A stretch of 55,750 nt of DNA from Williamsoniiplasma lucivorax ATCC 49196 (GCF_000518285.1 NZ_JADH01000009.1:1-55750); one strand, 5' to 3'; positions 23,091-35,261 are shown, counted from the first letter of the stretch. The notes: a model not told the origin generated them from the letters alone. A program made the numbers and translations.

Positions 23091-23114
23091 TAAAAAAATC
23101 ACAAACTTTTGTGA
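23091..23114 (-). terminator. Terminator before hprK
   Basis: TCACAA(ACTT)TTGTGA at 23099-23114, followed on the minus strand by TTTTTTTA (23091-23098). It ends the transcript of the membrane protein gene at 23179. Confidence 0.8.
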
Positions 23115-23178
23115 AGTTGTGAATCTTATAATAAGTTTTGCTTGTTCTCAGCATCAATCTTAAACTGCTGATATCTTT

Positions 23179-24132
23179 TTATTTATTAAGAACATTAGCG
23201 ATGTTACGCATGTATTTAATGAGTTCTTTTTTAGTCATCCCACGTAAATCGGCATTTTGCATACTTTTATGATTTGGTCCCACTAATGAACGCATTTGAT
23301 TGGCATGTTTTTGAAGTTCGCTTCTTGGTTCAAGAATGCTGGCCGATCCATCAATTTTAGCTCTTTCTTGAACAGACATTTGACTTTTTTTCAGCATTCT
23401 TTCTTCAAACATTTTAAGAATTTTTTCTCTTTCTGCATCTTGAACAGCATTTCTTAATGCTTCTTCATGTTTTACTTGTTCTAGTCTTTCTTTTGCTTCT
23501 TGTTGTTTTAATTCAGTTGCATATTTAGCTTCTAGTTTAGCTAAATAATCATATTCATGTTGATAATTATTATTGATTGCTTTGGTTTCTGGTTCAGGAA
23601 TAACTATCATTTCGGGTACTTTTTTAATTTCTGAATTATTAATTGCTTTGGTTTTTTCTGTTTGGTTAAAATTTGGTTGGGCATTAAAAATAACTTGAAT
23701 TGGATTGGGATTATTATTTTCACCTTTCATTTCATGGATAACATGTTGATCACGATTATTTTTTGTGAAAAATGAAACAATTAATGCTATCAAAGCCACA
23801 CCCATTGCTGTGGTTGCCACGATTAAAATAGCATAATTAGCTGCAATGTTATAAACAAAGTTTGTCGGATTAATATTGCTACCATCAAATCACCATTGAT
23901 CAATAACTACCCAACTAGACCCTAGTCATTTATAAGGAAATGCCGAGCTTAATGATCAACTATTTTCCTTGAGCGGAGAAAACATATTACTAATTGTTCA
24001 ACTACTGATGTGTGATGTGTCAATGTTTAACCACTTAATAAAAATACCTAGCAAAAGTGCTGCTAAACTGACTACTAAAAATATTCAAAATATTGTTCTT
24101 GCTATTTTCTTGTTTTGTTTTGTTTTATTCAT
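23179..24132 (-). CDS. Membrane protein with coiled coil and a C-terminal domain shared with the PTS permease
   Basis: 317 residues. Two membrane helices, about 12-33 (ARTIFWIFLVVSLAALLLGIFI) and about 98-122 (YAILIVATTAMGVALIALIVSFF), enclose a Trp- and Ser-rich extracellular loop. A cytoplasmic linker follows, then a highly charged helix likely to be a coiled coil (about 194-249, KLEAKYATELKQQEAKERLE). The last 66 residues carry [35 protein letters not shown], plainly the same domain as residues 697-764 of the EIIC protein. The start at 24132 gives the basic N-terminus MNKTKQNKK behind AAGGAATGAAGAA. It is adjacent to hprK but separated by a terminator. No known family recognised; a role in organising or regulating the PTS is inference. 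Confidence 0.82.
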
Positions 24133-24977
24133 TTCTTCATTCCTTCTTCCTCTAAGAATGTTTAGTGCAAACTAGTTACAATCTAAATGTTTTGTTTATT
24201 CTCACAATATTTTTTTCTCAACCACTTTATCTAAAATTTTACTGTTTACTGGTTTATAAATATGCTTGATTTTGTTTTAAATTTTATTTAAAACATCTTG
24301 TTCATCATTACTCAATTACATGTAATTGATATCAATCATTTGGCTCTACTAATTAATCAAAACCAATCTCACAAACCAATAGTTGTAACACAACTTATAA
24401 TCATTATTAAATTGATAATACTACTAATAATTTCCTCACCAATCCTCCTACTCTTTGATTATATATTTGGTTGGTGTGGGTCTTAATTAACATTGAAATA
24501 GGAGAAAAAAAATAATTGTTGTTATGAAATCAAAATCAATTATGATGATTAGACAATATAATTAGAAACTGGAATATTTAAAATAAATGCTAAACTATAA
24601 AATTGGTTGCACCATTTCTTCATGAAACACTTGAATTGAAGAATTCAATTCAGGTATTTTCTTAAATGGCTGTTTAATTCAATTAAGTTTTGGGTTAATT
24701 CATTCTCATCTACTAGTAAAAAGTTGGTTTTTTAGGGTAGTATTTGCCAATTAAACCGTTGCCATTTTCAAAACAATTTTAAATTCTTTTTCACTCACTT
24801 AATATTAATTCTATATGCGTCATTTTTACATCTTATAAGATTATTTTACCTTTTTAGGTGGCATGACCAATTTTATAATTCAGTTCTTGCAACCCCAATA
24901 TCTAAATCCCTATTTCTTTGTTAATAAAAAGCAATAACTTTGGATTTTATAATTAATATTGAGGGAGGTTATAAATA
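24133..24977. other. 845-bp gene-poor region before the surface protein genes
   Basis: No convincing gene. On the minus strand about 24550-24730 is open for roughly 60 codons (containing NLIELNSHLRKYLN, with a UGA Trp) but lacks a start and family signal, so it may be a gene remnant. An inverted repeat, TTGAATTGAAGAATTCAATTCA, lies at about 24632-24653. A TATAAT at 24948-24953 and GAGGGAGG at 24961-24968 belong to the lipoprotein that follows. Confidence 0.5.
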
Positions 24978-27566
24978 ATGAAAAAGTTATTAAGCCTATT
25001 ATCAAGTGTGCTTCTCATTAGTGGAAGTGTCGCAACCGTTGTTGCATGCGGGATTCGTATTGATCCCCAAGATGAAAAAAAAGACATCTCCAGAATCCAA
25101 ATTACTGATGTAAAAGTGGGTGATCAGGAACAACATGTCTTGTCTAAAATCGGAACCAAAATTAAAACACTTTATTCTCAAGCAGAAATTAATGGCGATT
25201 ATGTCATTGAGGGTTTAGAACTTTTGGTGACAAATAAAACCATTGAACAAGAAGGAGCAATTAGTGTTGTTGCTATCGGGGACCATTTGGTTGGTGGATT
25301 TATTTTAGAAATCAGAGAAAATGATTCAACAACAACCCCGTTGCCACCAAACCCAACTAATCCAGGTCCAAACCATCACAAAGAAGATATCTCTAAAATT
25401 TTAATCACTAATGTCTTCAATAATACAAATATAGATCAGGTTAAAAAAATAGTTAGTGAAGCGATCAATAAGAAAGCACAAGGTGCTATTTTTGGTCTTG
25501 ATTACACAATATCTGGTAATCCACAAAAAAATAGAATTATCACTGTTAAAGCAACAAGTCTAAGTAAATGAATTAAAGGTGCATTTACTATTAATGTTAA
25601 AAAATCTGATAAAGAAGATATTTCAAAGGTACAAATTAATGATATTAAAGTTAAAGATTCTAAACAAATTGTTTTAAATAGAATTCAAACTGAAATAAGT
25701 CGTTTTTATTCAGAGGCACAAATTAACACTGATTATACAATTGATGGTTTAGATAACTTAGTTCAAGGTGGTGTAGTGGTTGATCAAGGAAGTGTTAATG
25801 TTGCAGCTAAAGGTGAACATCTAACTGGTGGATTTGTGTTATGAATTCGTGAATCAAATTCAACAACTGAACCAATTGGTCCAAATCCACCAAGTCCAAC
25901 TAAATTACAAGATATTTCAGACATTCAAATTATTGGTGTTTTAAACACTACAACCATTAGTGAGGTTGAAGAAAAAGTGGCTGAGAAAATCATAAAAAAA
26001 TCTCCAAATGCTAAGTTGAACATTGATTATAAAATTGATGGCAATCCACAAGAAAACACCATAATTATGGTTCAAGCAACCACAACAAGTAAATTAATTA
26101 AAAATTCATTTACTATTCAAGTTGAAAAAGTTGAAATTGGAACTGATATTAAAGATATCGAACAAGAATTAAAAAAAATATTAAATCCGCAAATTATAGA
26201 CCCAAGTCAAATAATGAATCATTCTTGAGATAAAACAGAATTGCAAAAAAAAGTACAAGAAAAATATGAAGGTGTGACAGTAGAAATGTTACCAAAAACA
26301 CAATTAAATAATTTCGAATCTCACCTTGATAATTGAAAATTCGTGGGTAATCGAGAAACAAATAATCAGCTTCCATACTATGGAAGTATTAATATTGAGC
26401 ATCAATGATCGGCAGATAAAACAGAAAATGTTAGTGTTATTTATGATTGACTTCGCGAACAGATTGGAAAAAAAGATAGTGATTTTTGAAGTGCTAATGA
26501 TTTACAAGACAAAATTAATAATCAATATGGTAAAGATCAAATAACAATTAGCCATACAGGAGACAATACTGATTTGCACGTTAGAGAATTTAAAGTAATT
26601 GGTAATGCGCAAAATAATGAAAATGCAAAATATAGTGGTGAGATTAGAGCATTTCAAGTTTTGGATAGAAATAACCAATCAAAAACAATTTATTTTGATG
26701 AAAAGGTAAAGAGCATAAAAGCAAAACAAGGTAGTGCCCCAGAAGGAACTAAAGAAGTTATTCATATTGGGTGAGATGATCTTAAAAAGGGATATCAAAT
26801 GCCACAAACTATTTTAAGAGTTCCTAATTATATAAGCACTCAAATAATTGATTTAAGTAATATGTTTAGACTAACAAAGGAATTTAATGACAACATTAAT
26901 TCATGAAATACTGGAAATGTTGAAAATATGGAAAAAATGTTTAATATAGCATATGAATTTAATCAAAATTTAAACAATTGAAATACAAAAAATGTCAAAA
27001 AAATGGTTGGGATGTTTGCTGATGCAAGAAAATTTAATGGTCCTATCGGAAATTGAAATACTGAAAATGTCGAAAATATGGCTGAAATGTTTCAAAATGC
27101 AGAAGTTTTTAATCAAGATATTTCAACTAAATTATTACCAAATGGTATTAAAGTTTGAGACACTTCAAAAGTAACAGATATGCATCAAATGTTTGAAAAT
27201 GCAAATTCCTATCGCAATGATTTATCAGAATGAAATGTGAGTGGGGTCACAAATGCTATAACTTTTACTAATGTTGAAGAGTGAAAATGGCAATTAAGAC
27301 CTAGATTTACAATTAAATCGGTATTTGGTGATGGGGCAACTGTTTTACCTAATTTTTCGAAGAAGCCAAACAAAGAAGATCTGATTAAAGTATTATTATA
27401 TCTTTATAGAGAAAATGGTTTAATAAGAGAGAGTTTTGAAATAGCCAATATCAGTTATGGCCAACCCAGTGGGACCCCTGATGTAAAAGGTGGAATTGCA
27501 TATATTGTCGGGGTTGATATGTATATTGGAGAACACGAGGTTATTTTTAATTACCGTATCAAATAA
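24978..27566 (+). CDS. Large mosaic lipoprotein with DUF285-like repeats
   Basis: 862 residues. Lipobox leader MKKLLSLLSSVLLISGSVATVVAC (Cys24). Two kinds of ~75-residue module then alternate, A-B-A-B: A begins DIS(R/K)(I/V)QI and ends GG(F)xLxIRE with a Pro-rich linker (LPPNPTNPGP, IGPNPPSP); B begins DIS and ends (G/N)(A/S)FTI(N/Q)V. A middle region follows (about 390-620), then repeats of ~25 residues of the form MFxxAxxFNxxIxxWNTxxVxxM (about 620-770), the DUF285 pattern common in Mollicute surface proteins, and a short C-terminal domain. Many UGA Trp codons, especially in the WN positions. Good ribosome site, single-gene unit with its own terminator. Likely adhesin or antigen; that is inference. 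Confidence 0.88.
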
Positions 27567-27634
27567 TGTTCTTAATATTTCAATTAGTGAATAAAAATGT
27601 CGTAAAATTTTGTTTTAAATACTAAATTTATAAA

Positions 27635-27660
27635 TGGAAACATGCTGTTTCCGTTTTTTT
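27635..27660 (+). terminator. Terminator of the mosaic lipoprotein
   Basis: GGAAACA (27636-27642) / TGTTTCC (27646-27652), loop TGC, followed by GTTTTTTT. It lies 70 nt after the stop codon. Confidence 0.9.
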
Positions 27661-27725
27661 AAAATAAATTCGATGAACACGATAATTTACGATAATCACA
27701 ATCGTTAATAAAGTTATTGTTTCTA

Positions 27726-27755
27726 TTGATTTTAAACTTTAAAAAGCTATATAAT
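27726..27755 (+). promoter_or_regulatory. Promoter of the second mosaic surface protein
   Basis: -35 TTGATT (27726-27731), 18-nt spacer, -10 TATAAT (27750-27755). This would leave a leader of about 200 nt before the start at 27966. No riboswitch-like structure was recognised in that leader. Confidence 0.55.
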
Positions 27756-27965
27756 ATTTATGAGATCAATTCTCAAGAGTAAGGCGAATTATAAAAAAGC
27801 ATTACAATACTTAACTAGTAGCAAAAACAAAAACTATTAAAATATATAACGTAATTATGAAATTTTAAATTTCTGTTTTTTACATTTATTATAGATGTGT
27901 AACACATGTAAATTATTTTTTGGGACAATCTCATTTTAAAACAAAACATATGAAAGGAAAAAATT

Positions 27966-30452
27966 ATGAAAAAATTACTTGTTTTATTAAACGGCATTTT
28001 TGTTGCTTCTGTGGGTATTATACCCGTGGTTGGGTTTTCACAAAAAACACCCAACATTACCAATTCTCTAATTAAAGAAGAAAAAATAAATATTAATACA
28101 CTTTTGGACATTACAGATCTAGGTGACGTAGCTAATGCAGAAATCAATAATTTAGAAAAAATTATTAAAATCAAAAACCCAAATTTAAAAAATGCTTTTT
28201 TTAAAATGAACATAACAAGTTCTTCAACTGTTCTTATAAAAGGAATTGATGAATATAGTGGCGAAGTTACTGTAACCTTTAACAATTTAAATCTTCCTAA
28301 TCCAAATCCAAATGAATTAGATATATCTAAATTAATTGGGATAAAAAATTTAGGTATTATTCCCAATAAGAAAAACTCAACAATTAAAAAGAACATTTTA
28401 GTTAAAAACCCTGCTGCTGAAGAAGCTGAATTCTCAATGGAGATTAATGTCAATAAAAAAGAGGTTAAATTAGAAGGTGAAAATAAGTATTTTGGTGAAG
28501 TCACAATTAAATTCGATTTACCAAAATCAAAAGTCAATATTAATGAGATTTTGAAAATTGCAGATTTAGGTTCTGTTCCAAATATTGAAAAAAAGACAAT
28601 TGAAAATTTATTAAATGCTAAAAATCCAGAATTAACAAAAGCTACTTACAATGTTGAAGTTTTGTCACCGAATGCTGCTTTCATTATAGGGTACGGCAAT
28701 TACACAGGACGTGCAGAAATAAAATTTAACAACTTAAATCTAGACAAACCAGAAGATAATGAACGTGATATTTCTAAATTAATCTTAATAAGAGATTTGG
28801 GAGATATACCTAATGCGAAAGACTCAACAATTAAAAAGAACATTTTAGCTAAAAACCCAGGAGCTGAAAAGGCTGAATTCTCAATGGAAAGTTTAAATCG
28901 TGCCAGAAAAATGACATTAGAAGGTGAGGGCGAATACTATGGAAAAGTAGATATTAGCTTTAACCCATTATCAGTTTCTCCGAGCCCACAAAAAAATATT
29001 AAAGATGTCATTAAAAATCAATATTTAGGAGAAATTGGAGAAGTTAATATTTTAACTATTAGAAATGCAATTTTACAAAATAACCCAGAAGCTGCTAGTG
29101 CAACTTTCGACATTGTTTTAATTGATAATACAAGTGCAAAAATAATTGGAAACGGCCTTTATGTTGGAGAAGTGATTGTTAACTTTAAATCTTCACAAGC
29201 AGAAAATAATATTGAAAAATTAATTACAAAAACATATATAGGATATTTAAATTTTGCAAAAGACGATGATATTAAAGAAGGAATACTCGATAAAAACCCA
29301 GCAGCTGGGAATACAAATTTTGAGATTTATAACATTCAAAGTGATGCATATTCTGGAACTGCTAAAGTTCGAGGTATTAAGCCAAATTATGGTAATGTGA
29401 TCATTAAATTTGATTTAAAAAAAGATATTAATGAATTAGCACAAACCCTTAAATGAAAAACTGATTTAGGCTTGATTTCAAATCCTACTAGTGAAAGTAT
29501 TAAACATAAATTTCAAGTTATTAATAATATATTAGAAAATAATAATATTTCATTTGAAATTACAAACATAACCAAAACAAGCGCTATTTTAAAAGGTGTT
29601 GGAATTTACAAAGGTCAAATTGAATTAACTTTTATTAATGAAACTATTGAAAATGAAATTCAAAATTTAAAACGTGAATTGCAAAAGTTAGTTTATGAAA
29701 AGGAAAATGAATGATGGTATGGATACTCTTTAGAGGCGGCTATTAGAGACAAGGGTATAGCTCCCATGGGTTCTATAAAAGTAACCGAAGGAAGATATAA
29801 TGAAAAATGAAAAACAAAAGAATTTATTTTTGTTTCAACAGATAATAATATATCTTTAGGTGAATTACGAGTTTTCCAAGTTTTGAATAAGGAAAATCAA
29901 ACAAATACAATCTTTATTGATCCATTAACTGGCGAAATTAATGGCACTAATAGCATAATTCCTGAGAAGACTAAAATAATTGCTCACATTGGTTCATATA
30001 ATACAGTAGCACATAAATTACCCAATACAGTTATTGAAGTTCCAAATTATATTATTAAAAAAATAACATCATTAAATTCACTTTTTAAAGATGCTCACGA
30101 TTTTAATGGTGACATAACATTATGAGACACAAGCAATATTATTTATATGGATTTTATGTTTAACGGATCTTGAAAATTTAATCAAAACATTGGTAAATGG
30201 CAAGTTTCTAAAGTAATTAGTATGTCAAACATGTTTAATGATGCTTCTTCATTTAATCAAAACATTTCTCAATGAGAAACTTCAAAAGTAAGAAATATGA
30301 ATTCAATGTTTAGATATGCTTCTTCATTTAATCAAAATTTAAGTAATTGAAATGTAAAACAAGTAAGCAATGCAAAAGAATTTGCCCTTGGAACTAATTT
30401 ACAAGGTAATTGACTACCAAAATTTAATTTTGGTGTAACTAAACAAAATTAA
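27966..30452 (+). CDS. Mosaic surface protein with seven beta-type repeats and DUF285-like repeats
   Basis: 828 residues. The N-terminus (MKKLLVLLNGIFVASVGIIPVVGFSQ) is a signal sequence without any Cys, so unlike its neighbour it is not a lipoprotein: it is secreted, or held by the uncleaved leader. Seven repeats of ~65-70 residues follow (about 40-570). Each has the pattern (D/N)I-x-LI-x4-LG-x-(I/V)PN, then TI-x-K-x-IL-x-KNP-x-A-x-A, then G-x3-Y-x-G-x-(V/A)-x-(I/V)-x-F. Repeats 2 and 4 are nearly identical, also in DNA. After a helix (IQNLKRELQKLVYEK) comes a linker and four or five DUF285-type repeats (SSFNQNISQWETSKVRNMNSMF) matching the C-terminal half of the lipoprotein at 24978. Ribosome site GAAAGGAAAAAATT. 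Role unknown; antigen or adhesin is inferred. Confidence 0.87.
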
Positions 30453-30486
30453 CTAATATAACAAGGGATAACTTAAATTTATTACT

Positions 30487-30529
30487 AAAAAGTGATTTTA
30501 ATTATGATTTAATAATTTCATCACTTTTT
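30487..30529. terminator. Bidirectional terminator between surface protein and folT
   Basis: AAAAAGTGAT (30487-30496) / ATCACTTTTT (30520-30529) around a 23-nt loop. It lies 34 nt after the plus-strand surface gene and overlaps the folT stop at 30502-30504 on the other strand. Confidence 0.65.
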
Positions 30530-31308
30530 TGATGGGCCACGTCTTCAAAGTTTTGTGTTTTCTTTTTATGCCCAATTCTCAGTTTTTTCACTTTACGAAG
30601 AATTGATGTTAAATCACCGTGTTTGGCACATCAAACTGTTTGTTCACGATTGCTCACACGAGCAACCAAAAAGTAGGTAACTCTAAATGAAACAATAACC
30701 ATTGAAGCATATATTGGACATTGAACGATAAAGAGCAACGGTTTTGGAATACCAACACTTCCTGTGATTGAAATTCCACCTAGATATAATCAATAATAAT
30801 GGAAGAAGCTTCCAACCGAAGTGATTTGCGGGCTTTTTGATAATATTAAAATCGGATTAAAGACCATTAAGTGCAATATTGAACATATCGCCATGTAAAC
30901 AATTGTTTTAATAATTCATCAACTTGTTTTACGGTCTAAAAAAACCATGGCCCCCATTACACCATACATTACTTTGATAAACATATATCCAGCATTGAAT
31001 TCTCCAGCTGAATTAATAATAAACCCAGTTAAATCAGCAGCCATAGCGTTAATAATGCCGGCAAGTGGTCCAAAAAGCATTCCTGATAAAAAAATAACAA
31101 AATTACCAATCATAAATGATGAGCCCATAATTCTAATGTTGTAACCAATAACATTAGTCAAAACAATACTTAATGCAACAAGCATGCCCATTGCTGAAAT
31201 ATTAAAAATTGTTAATCTCTTATAAGAAAATTTTTCAATAAATACTGCTCCAATAAAGAAGATGACAATTGCTGAAATAGCAATTGTGTTTGTTAATATA
31301 AAATACAT
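30502..31308 (-). CDS. folT: ECF transporter S component, probably folate-specific
   Basis: 268 residues, six membrane helices. The S-component signature is clear: MGMLVALSIVLTNVIG (about 40-55), RIMGSSFMIGNFVIFLSGMLFGPLAGII with D-x2-G after it, then GEFNAGYMFIKVMYGVMGAMVF. This layout is that of FolT/PanT-type substrate-binding subunits, which join a shared EcfAA'T module. Folate is favoured because the gene directly follows folC and its ribosome site AGGGGG lies inside the folC end. An added cytoplasmic tail of about 60 residues (LRKVKKLRIGHKKKTQNFEDV) is unusual for S components. The energising EcfA/T genes are not in this window. Confidence 0.8.
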
Positions 31309-31310
31309 TT

Positions 31311-32420
31311 TTACCCCCTATTATAAAATCATTCATAAACTAGTGGAATAAAATACAAACTCCCACAAATTAAAATGTCTTTATCATTGTTTTCGATCAA
31401 AAACTGTTTTCAATCCTTCACTTTATTAGCTATATTTATTTGACCTATATCTCAAGATTTTAGATGATCAAAATTAGTAATAAAAACTTTTGTGAAATTT
31501 TGCTTTAATAAAGCCAAAATTTCTTGATGATTTTTATGTGAACTGGAACCAAACAAAACAATTGGTTGTCAATTTTGTTTTTGCGTTGTTTGAATTAATT
31601 GAGCAATTCCATCCAAATTATGGGCTCCATCAATAACTCATTTGGGTGATGATTTTAATTCTGTATATCTTCCTAAAAAGGGGATTATCGTTAAATCATA
31701 ATTCTTAATTTCTAAAATCTTTAATGTTTCAAACACCAATCCTTTATTGCCTTGTTGATAATAAATTGGATCAACAAATTTCTTAGCTCAGATAACTTTT
31801 ATATCTTTAACTTGTAAAATTTTATCAATCGTTTTTTTGTATTTCAAGTTATCAATAGAAATAATTAAAATTGTTTTCGGTTTGACAATACCTAATTTCT
31901 GTTTCAAAATGTGTTCCACATCTGCACCTAAAACATCAGTGTGGTCAAGCGAAACCGAAGTTAGTAATGTCATAAGTTGGTCGGACATTAGATTAGTTGA
32001 ATCCTTAACTCCACCAATTCCAGCTTCAACAACTGCAATATCTACTTTTTGATCATTAAAATAGAGGATCATGATTAAAGTTCAGATTTCAAAAAAAGTT
32101 AACTTATATTCTTGAATATCTTCTTCAATCATTGCTAAATATTTTCTTAAATCTTGATCACTAATCATTTCATTATTAATTTGAATTCTTTCATTGTGAT
32201 AAATAAAAGCTGGCGAAATAAATAAACCAACTTTGGAATATTTTTGTTTTAAATTTTGTGAAAGTAAAAATGAGGTAGAACCTTTACCATTGGTTCCAAC
32301 CACATTAATTGTGGGAATATTTTTTTCGGGATGATTTCATTTTTTTAATACTTTAGACAAATTGTATTCTTGAGCAAATCGTTCTCTTATTGGAATTAGT
32401 TCTTGATCAACTTTAATCAT
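31311..32420 (-). CDS. folC: Folylpolyglutamate synthase / Mur ligase-like FolC
   Basis: 369 residues, somewhat shorter than the usual ~420. It adds glutamates to folates so they stay in the cell. P-loop [16 protein letters not shown] at about 39-54; [16 protein letters not shown]; the Mg-binding [30 protein letters not shown] region (about 110-140); SLDHTDVLG (about 160-168); C-terminal ligase domain with [11 protein letters not shown]. The start ATG overlaps the last codons of uvrA (32413-32420), and the stop is 2 nt before folT, so uvrB-uvrA-folC-folT is one coupled transcript. Uptake (FolT) and retention (FolC) are thus paired. Confidence 0.93.
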
Positions 32421-35256
32421 TTAAATACCTCTTTAAATATTCTCCAGTATAAGAATTTTTCACACTAGCAACTTGTTGTGGTGTTCCAGTCGCGACGATT
32501 TGCCCACCAAGTGTGCCTCCTCCAGGTCCTAAATCAATAATATAATCAGCCACTTTAATAAAATCTAAATTATGCTCAATAGCAATCACGGTGTTCCCTA
32601 AGTTAACTAATTTATTTAAAACTTCAATTAAACGTTTGACATCATCAATATGTAAACCAGTGGTTGGTTCATCTAATAAAAAAACAGTTTTGCCAGTTGC
32701 TTTTTTCAATAAGTAAGTTGATAATTTAACTCTTTGAGCTTCTCCTCCACTTAAAGTTGTGGCTGATTGACCAAGACGAATATAGCCTAAACCAACCTCA
32801 AAAATAGCTTGTAGTTTTTGCTTGATTTGTGGAATATTAAAGAAGAATAACAACGCTTCTTCAATATTCATATTTAAAACATCATTGATGTTTTTCCCTT
32901 TATATTTAACTTGTAAAGTTTCACTATTGTAACGTCGGCCTTCACAAATTTCACAAACTACTTCAACACTTGGCATAAATTGCATTGAGATCGTAATCAC
33001 ACCATCGCCTTGACAATGTTCGCATCTTCCCCCAGGAACATTAAAAGAAAATCTTCCTTTTTTATAACCACGAATTTTTGCTTCATTAGTTTCAGCAAAC
33101 AAATCACGAATATCATCAAAAACACCAGTATAAGTGGCTGGATTACTACGCGGGGTTTTCCCAATTGGTTCTTGGGAAATATAAATCGCTTTATCGATAT
33201 TTTCTAAACCTTTAATTTGTTCATATTTCCCAGTTGTAACGACTGTTTTAGAAATATATTTATGAATGCCTTTGTAAATAATATCTTCTAGTAGAGTTGA
33301 TTTTCCACTACCACTAACCCCAGTTATACAAATAAATTTATTCAAAGGAACAGTCACATTAATATTTTTTAAATTGTTTTCACTAGCTTTAATAATTTCT
33401 AATTTTTTGCCATTCCCTCCACGAGCATGTTTGGGCACTGGAATTGTTAATTTGTGCGCTAAATATTGACCAGTAATAGAATGGTCAGCATTTAAAATAT
33501 CTTGATAAGTTCCATTAAAAACAATTTCTCCACCATGTTCTCCAGAACCAGGACCAATATCAACAATTCAGTCAGCTTGTTTCATTGTATCTTCATCATG
33601 TTCGACAACAATCAAAGTATTGCCTAAATCTCTTAAGTGTTTTAAAGTGCTTAATAAACGATCATTATCTTTTTGATGCAAACCAATACTTGGTTCATCT
33701 AAAACATATAAAATCCCAGTTAGCTGTGAACCAATTTGTTTGGCTAACCTAATTCGTTGCCCTTCACCACCACTCAAAGTGGTGGCACTTCTTGATAAGT
33801 TTAAATAACTTAAACCAACTTCATTTAAAAAACTAATTCGTGAAATAATTTCTTTTAAAACCAATTCCGAGATTTTGATTTGGTTTTCAGTTAATTTAAC
33901 TTTTAAAATAAAATCTAATTCTTGATCAATTGTCATTTCAGTAAATTCATAAATCGATTTTTCTTCAATTTTAATTGATAAAGCAGTCGGGTTTAATCTC
34001 GCTCCTTTACATCCTGTACAAGTAATTGAAGCCATATATTTGGTGTAATATTTTCGTGCATCTTCACTGGTGGTTTCAAAATAACGACGATTAATTAAAG
34101 AAGCAATCCCTTCAACATAATCAAATTTATCATAACGATTCCCACTAGCTGAAACCAGCTTAATTTCCAACTCTTCATCACTACCATTTAAAATCACACG
34201 CAGTTGTTTTGGTGTTAATTTTTCAATTGGTAGTTCTTGATCAATATAGTAATAATCACATAAAGTTCTAAATCTTTGTCATTCTAAATTATCAGTGCCG
34301 ACTGTGTTTTTTAAATATAAAATTCCACCTTGTTTAATACTTAAACTTTTATCAGGAATAATTAAATCTGAATCAGCTGATAAATTAACTCCTAACCCAT
34401 TACAAGTTTCACAAGCTCCAAGAGGAGCATTAAAAGAAAATAGTCTAGGTTCCATTTCTGGAATGGTAAAACCACAAGTACTACATGAATATGATGTGGA
34501 AAAAAACTTATCTTCTTTGTGTTTTGTCTTGGGGTAATGTATTTTAATTAATCCATCAGAATATTTAATTGCTAGTTCCATCGCAGCATACATTCTTGAA
34601 TGAATTTCTTCATCATCACGATAAACAATTCGATCAATCACAATATCAAGATTATGTCTTGTGTTTTTATCTAAATGGATTTCTTCAGTTAATAATTTAA
34701 TTTCTCCATCAACTTGAACACGAAGAAAACCTTCTTGTTCAAGTTTTTCTAATTCTGTTTTAAAAGTTCCTTTTTTATCACGAGCAATGGGAGCTAAAAT
34801 ATAAATTTGTTCATTTTCTTGAGTACTTTTTTGGACATTCAAAGTAATCTCTTTAATTGAACTAGCATTAATCACACCATGGCCATTAATACAATAAGGT
34901 ACCCCAATTCTGGCATACAACAAACGTAAATAATCATAAACTTCAGTCACGGTTCCGACAGTTGAACGTGGGTTATGTGATGTGGTTTTTTGGTCAATGG
35001 AAATGGAAGGTGATAAACCCTCAATCGAATCTACATCAGGTTTTTCATTCCCGCCCAAAAATTGTCGAGCATAGGCTGAAAGTGATTCGATATATCTTCT
35101 TTTACCTTCAGCATAAATTGTGTTAAATGCTAAAGAAGATTTACCAGAACCTGATAAACCAGTAAAAACGATGAACTTTTCTTTAGGAATTTCTAAATCA
35201 ATATTTTTTAAATTGTTTTCTCGGGCACCTTTAATAATAATTTTATTTTTACTCAT
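32413..35256 (-). CDS. uvrA: Excinuclease ABC subunit A
   Basis: 947 residues, full length. ATPase that finds DNA lesions and loads UvrB. First Walker [13 protein letters not shown] at about 31-42; first zinc module CSTCGF and [19 protein letters not shown] in the insertion; first signature [12 protein letters not shown] and Walker [13 protein letters not shown]; second Walker [21 protein letters not shown] and [10 protein letters not shown] zinc Cys pairs; second [11 protein letters not shown] and [10 protein letters not shown]. Several UGA Trp codons split it under the standard code. It starts 5 nt after uvrB and overlaps folC, indicating an excision-repair operon with folate genes attached. 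Confidence 0.97.
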
Positions 35257-35261
35257 TTTTG

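Noticed and set aside
23821-24132. Plus-strand ORF at 23969-24175 as a gene
   Set aside because: Lies antisense to the N-terminal membrane helices of the protein at 23179-24132, which has a good start and continuous frame with UGA Trp.
27815-28537. 240-residue minus-strand ORF
   Set aside because: Antisense to the surface protein repeats, no ribosome site, composition mirrors the sense strand.
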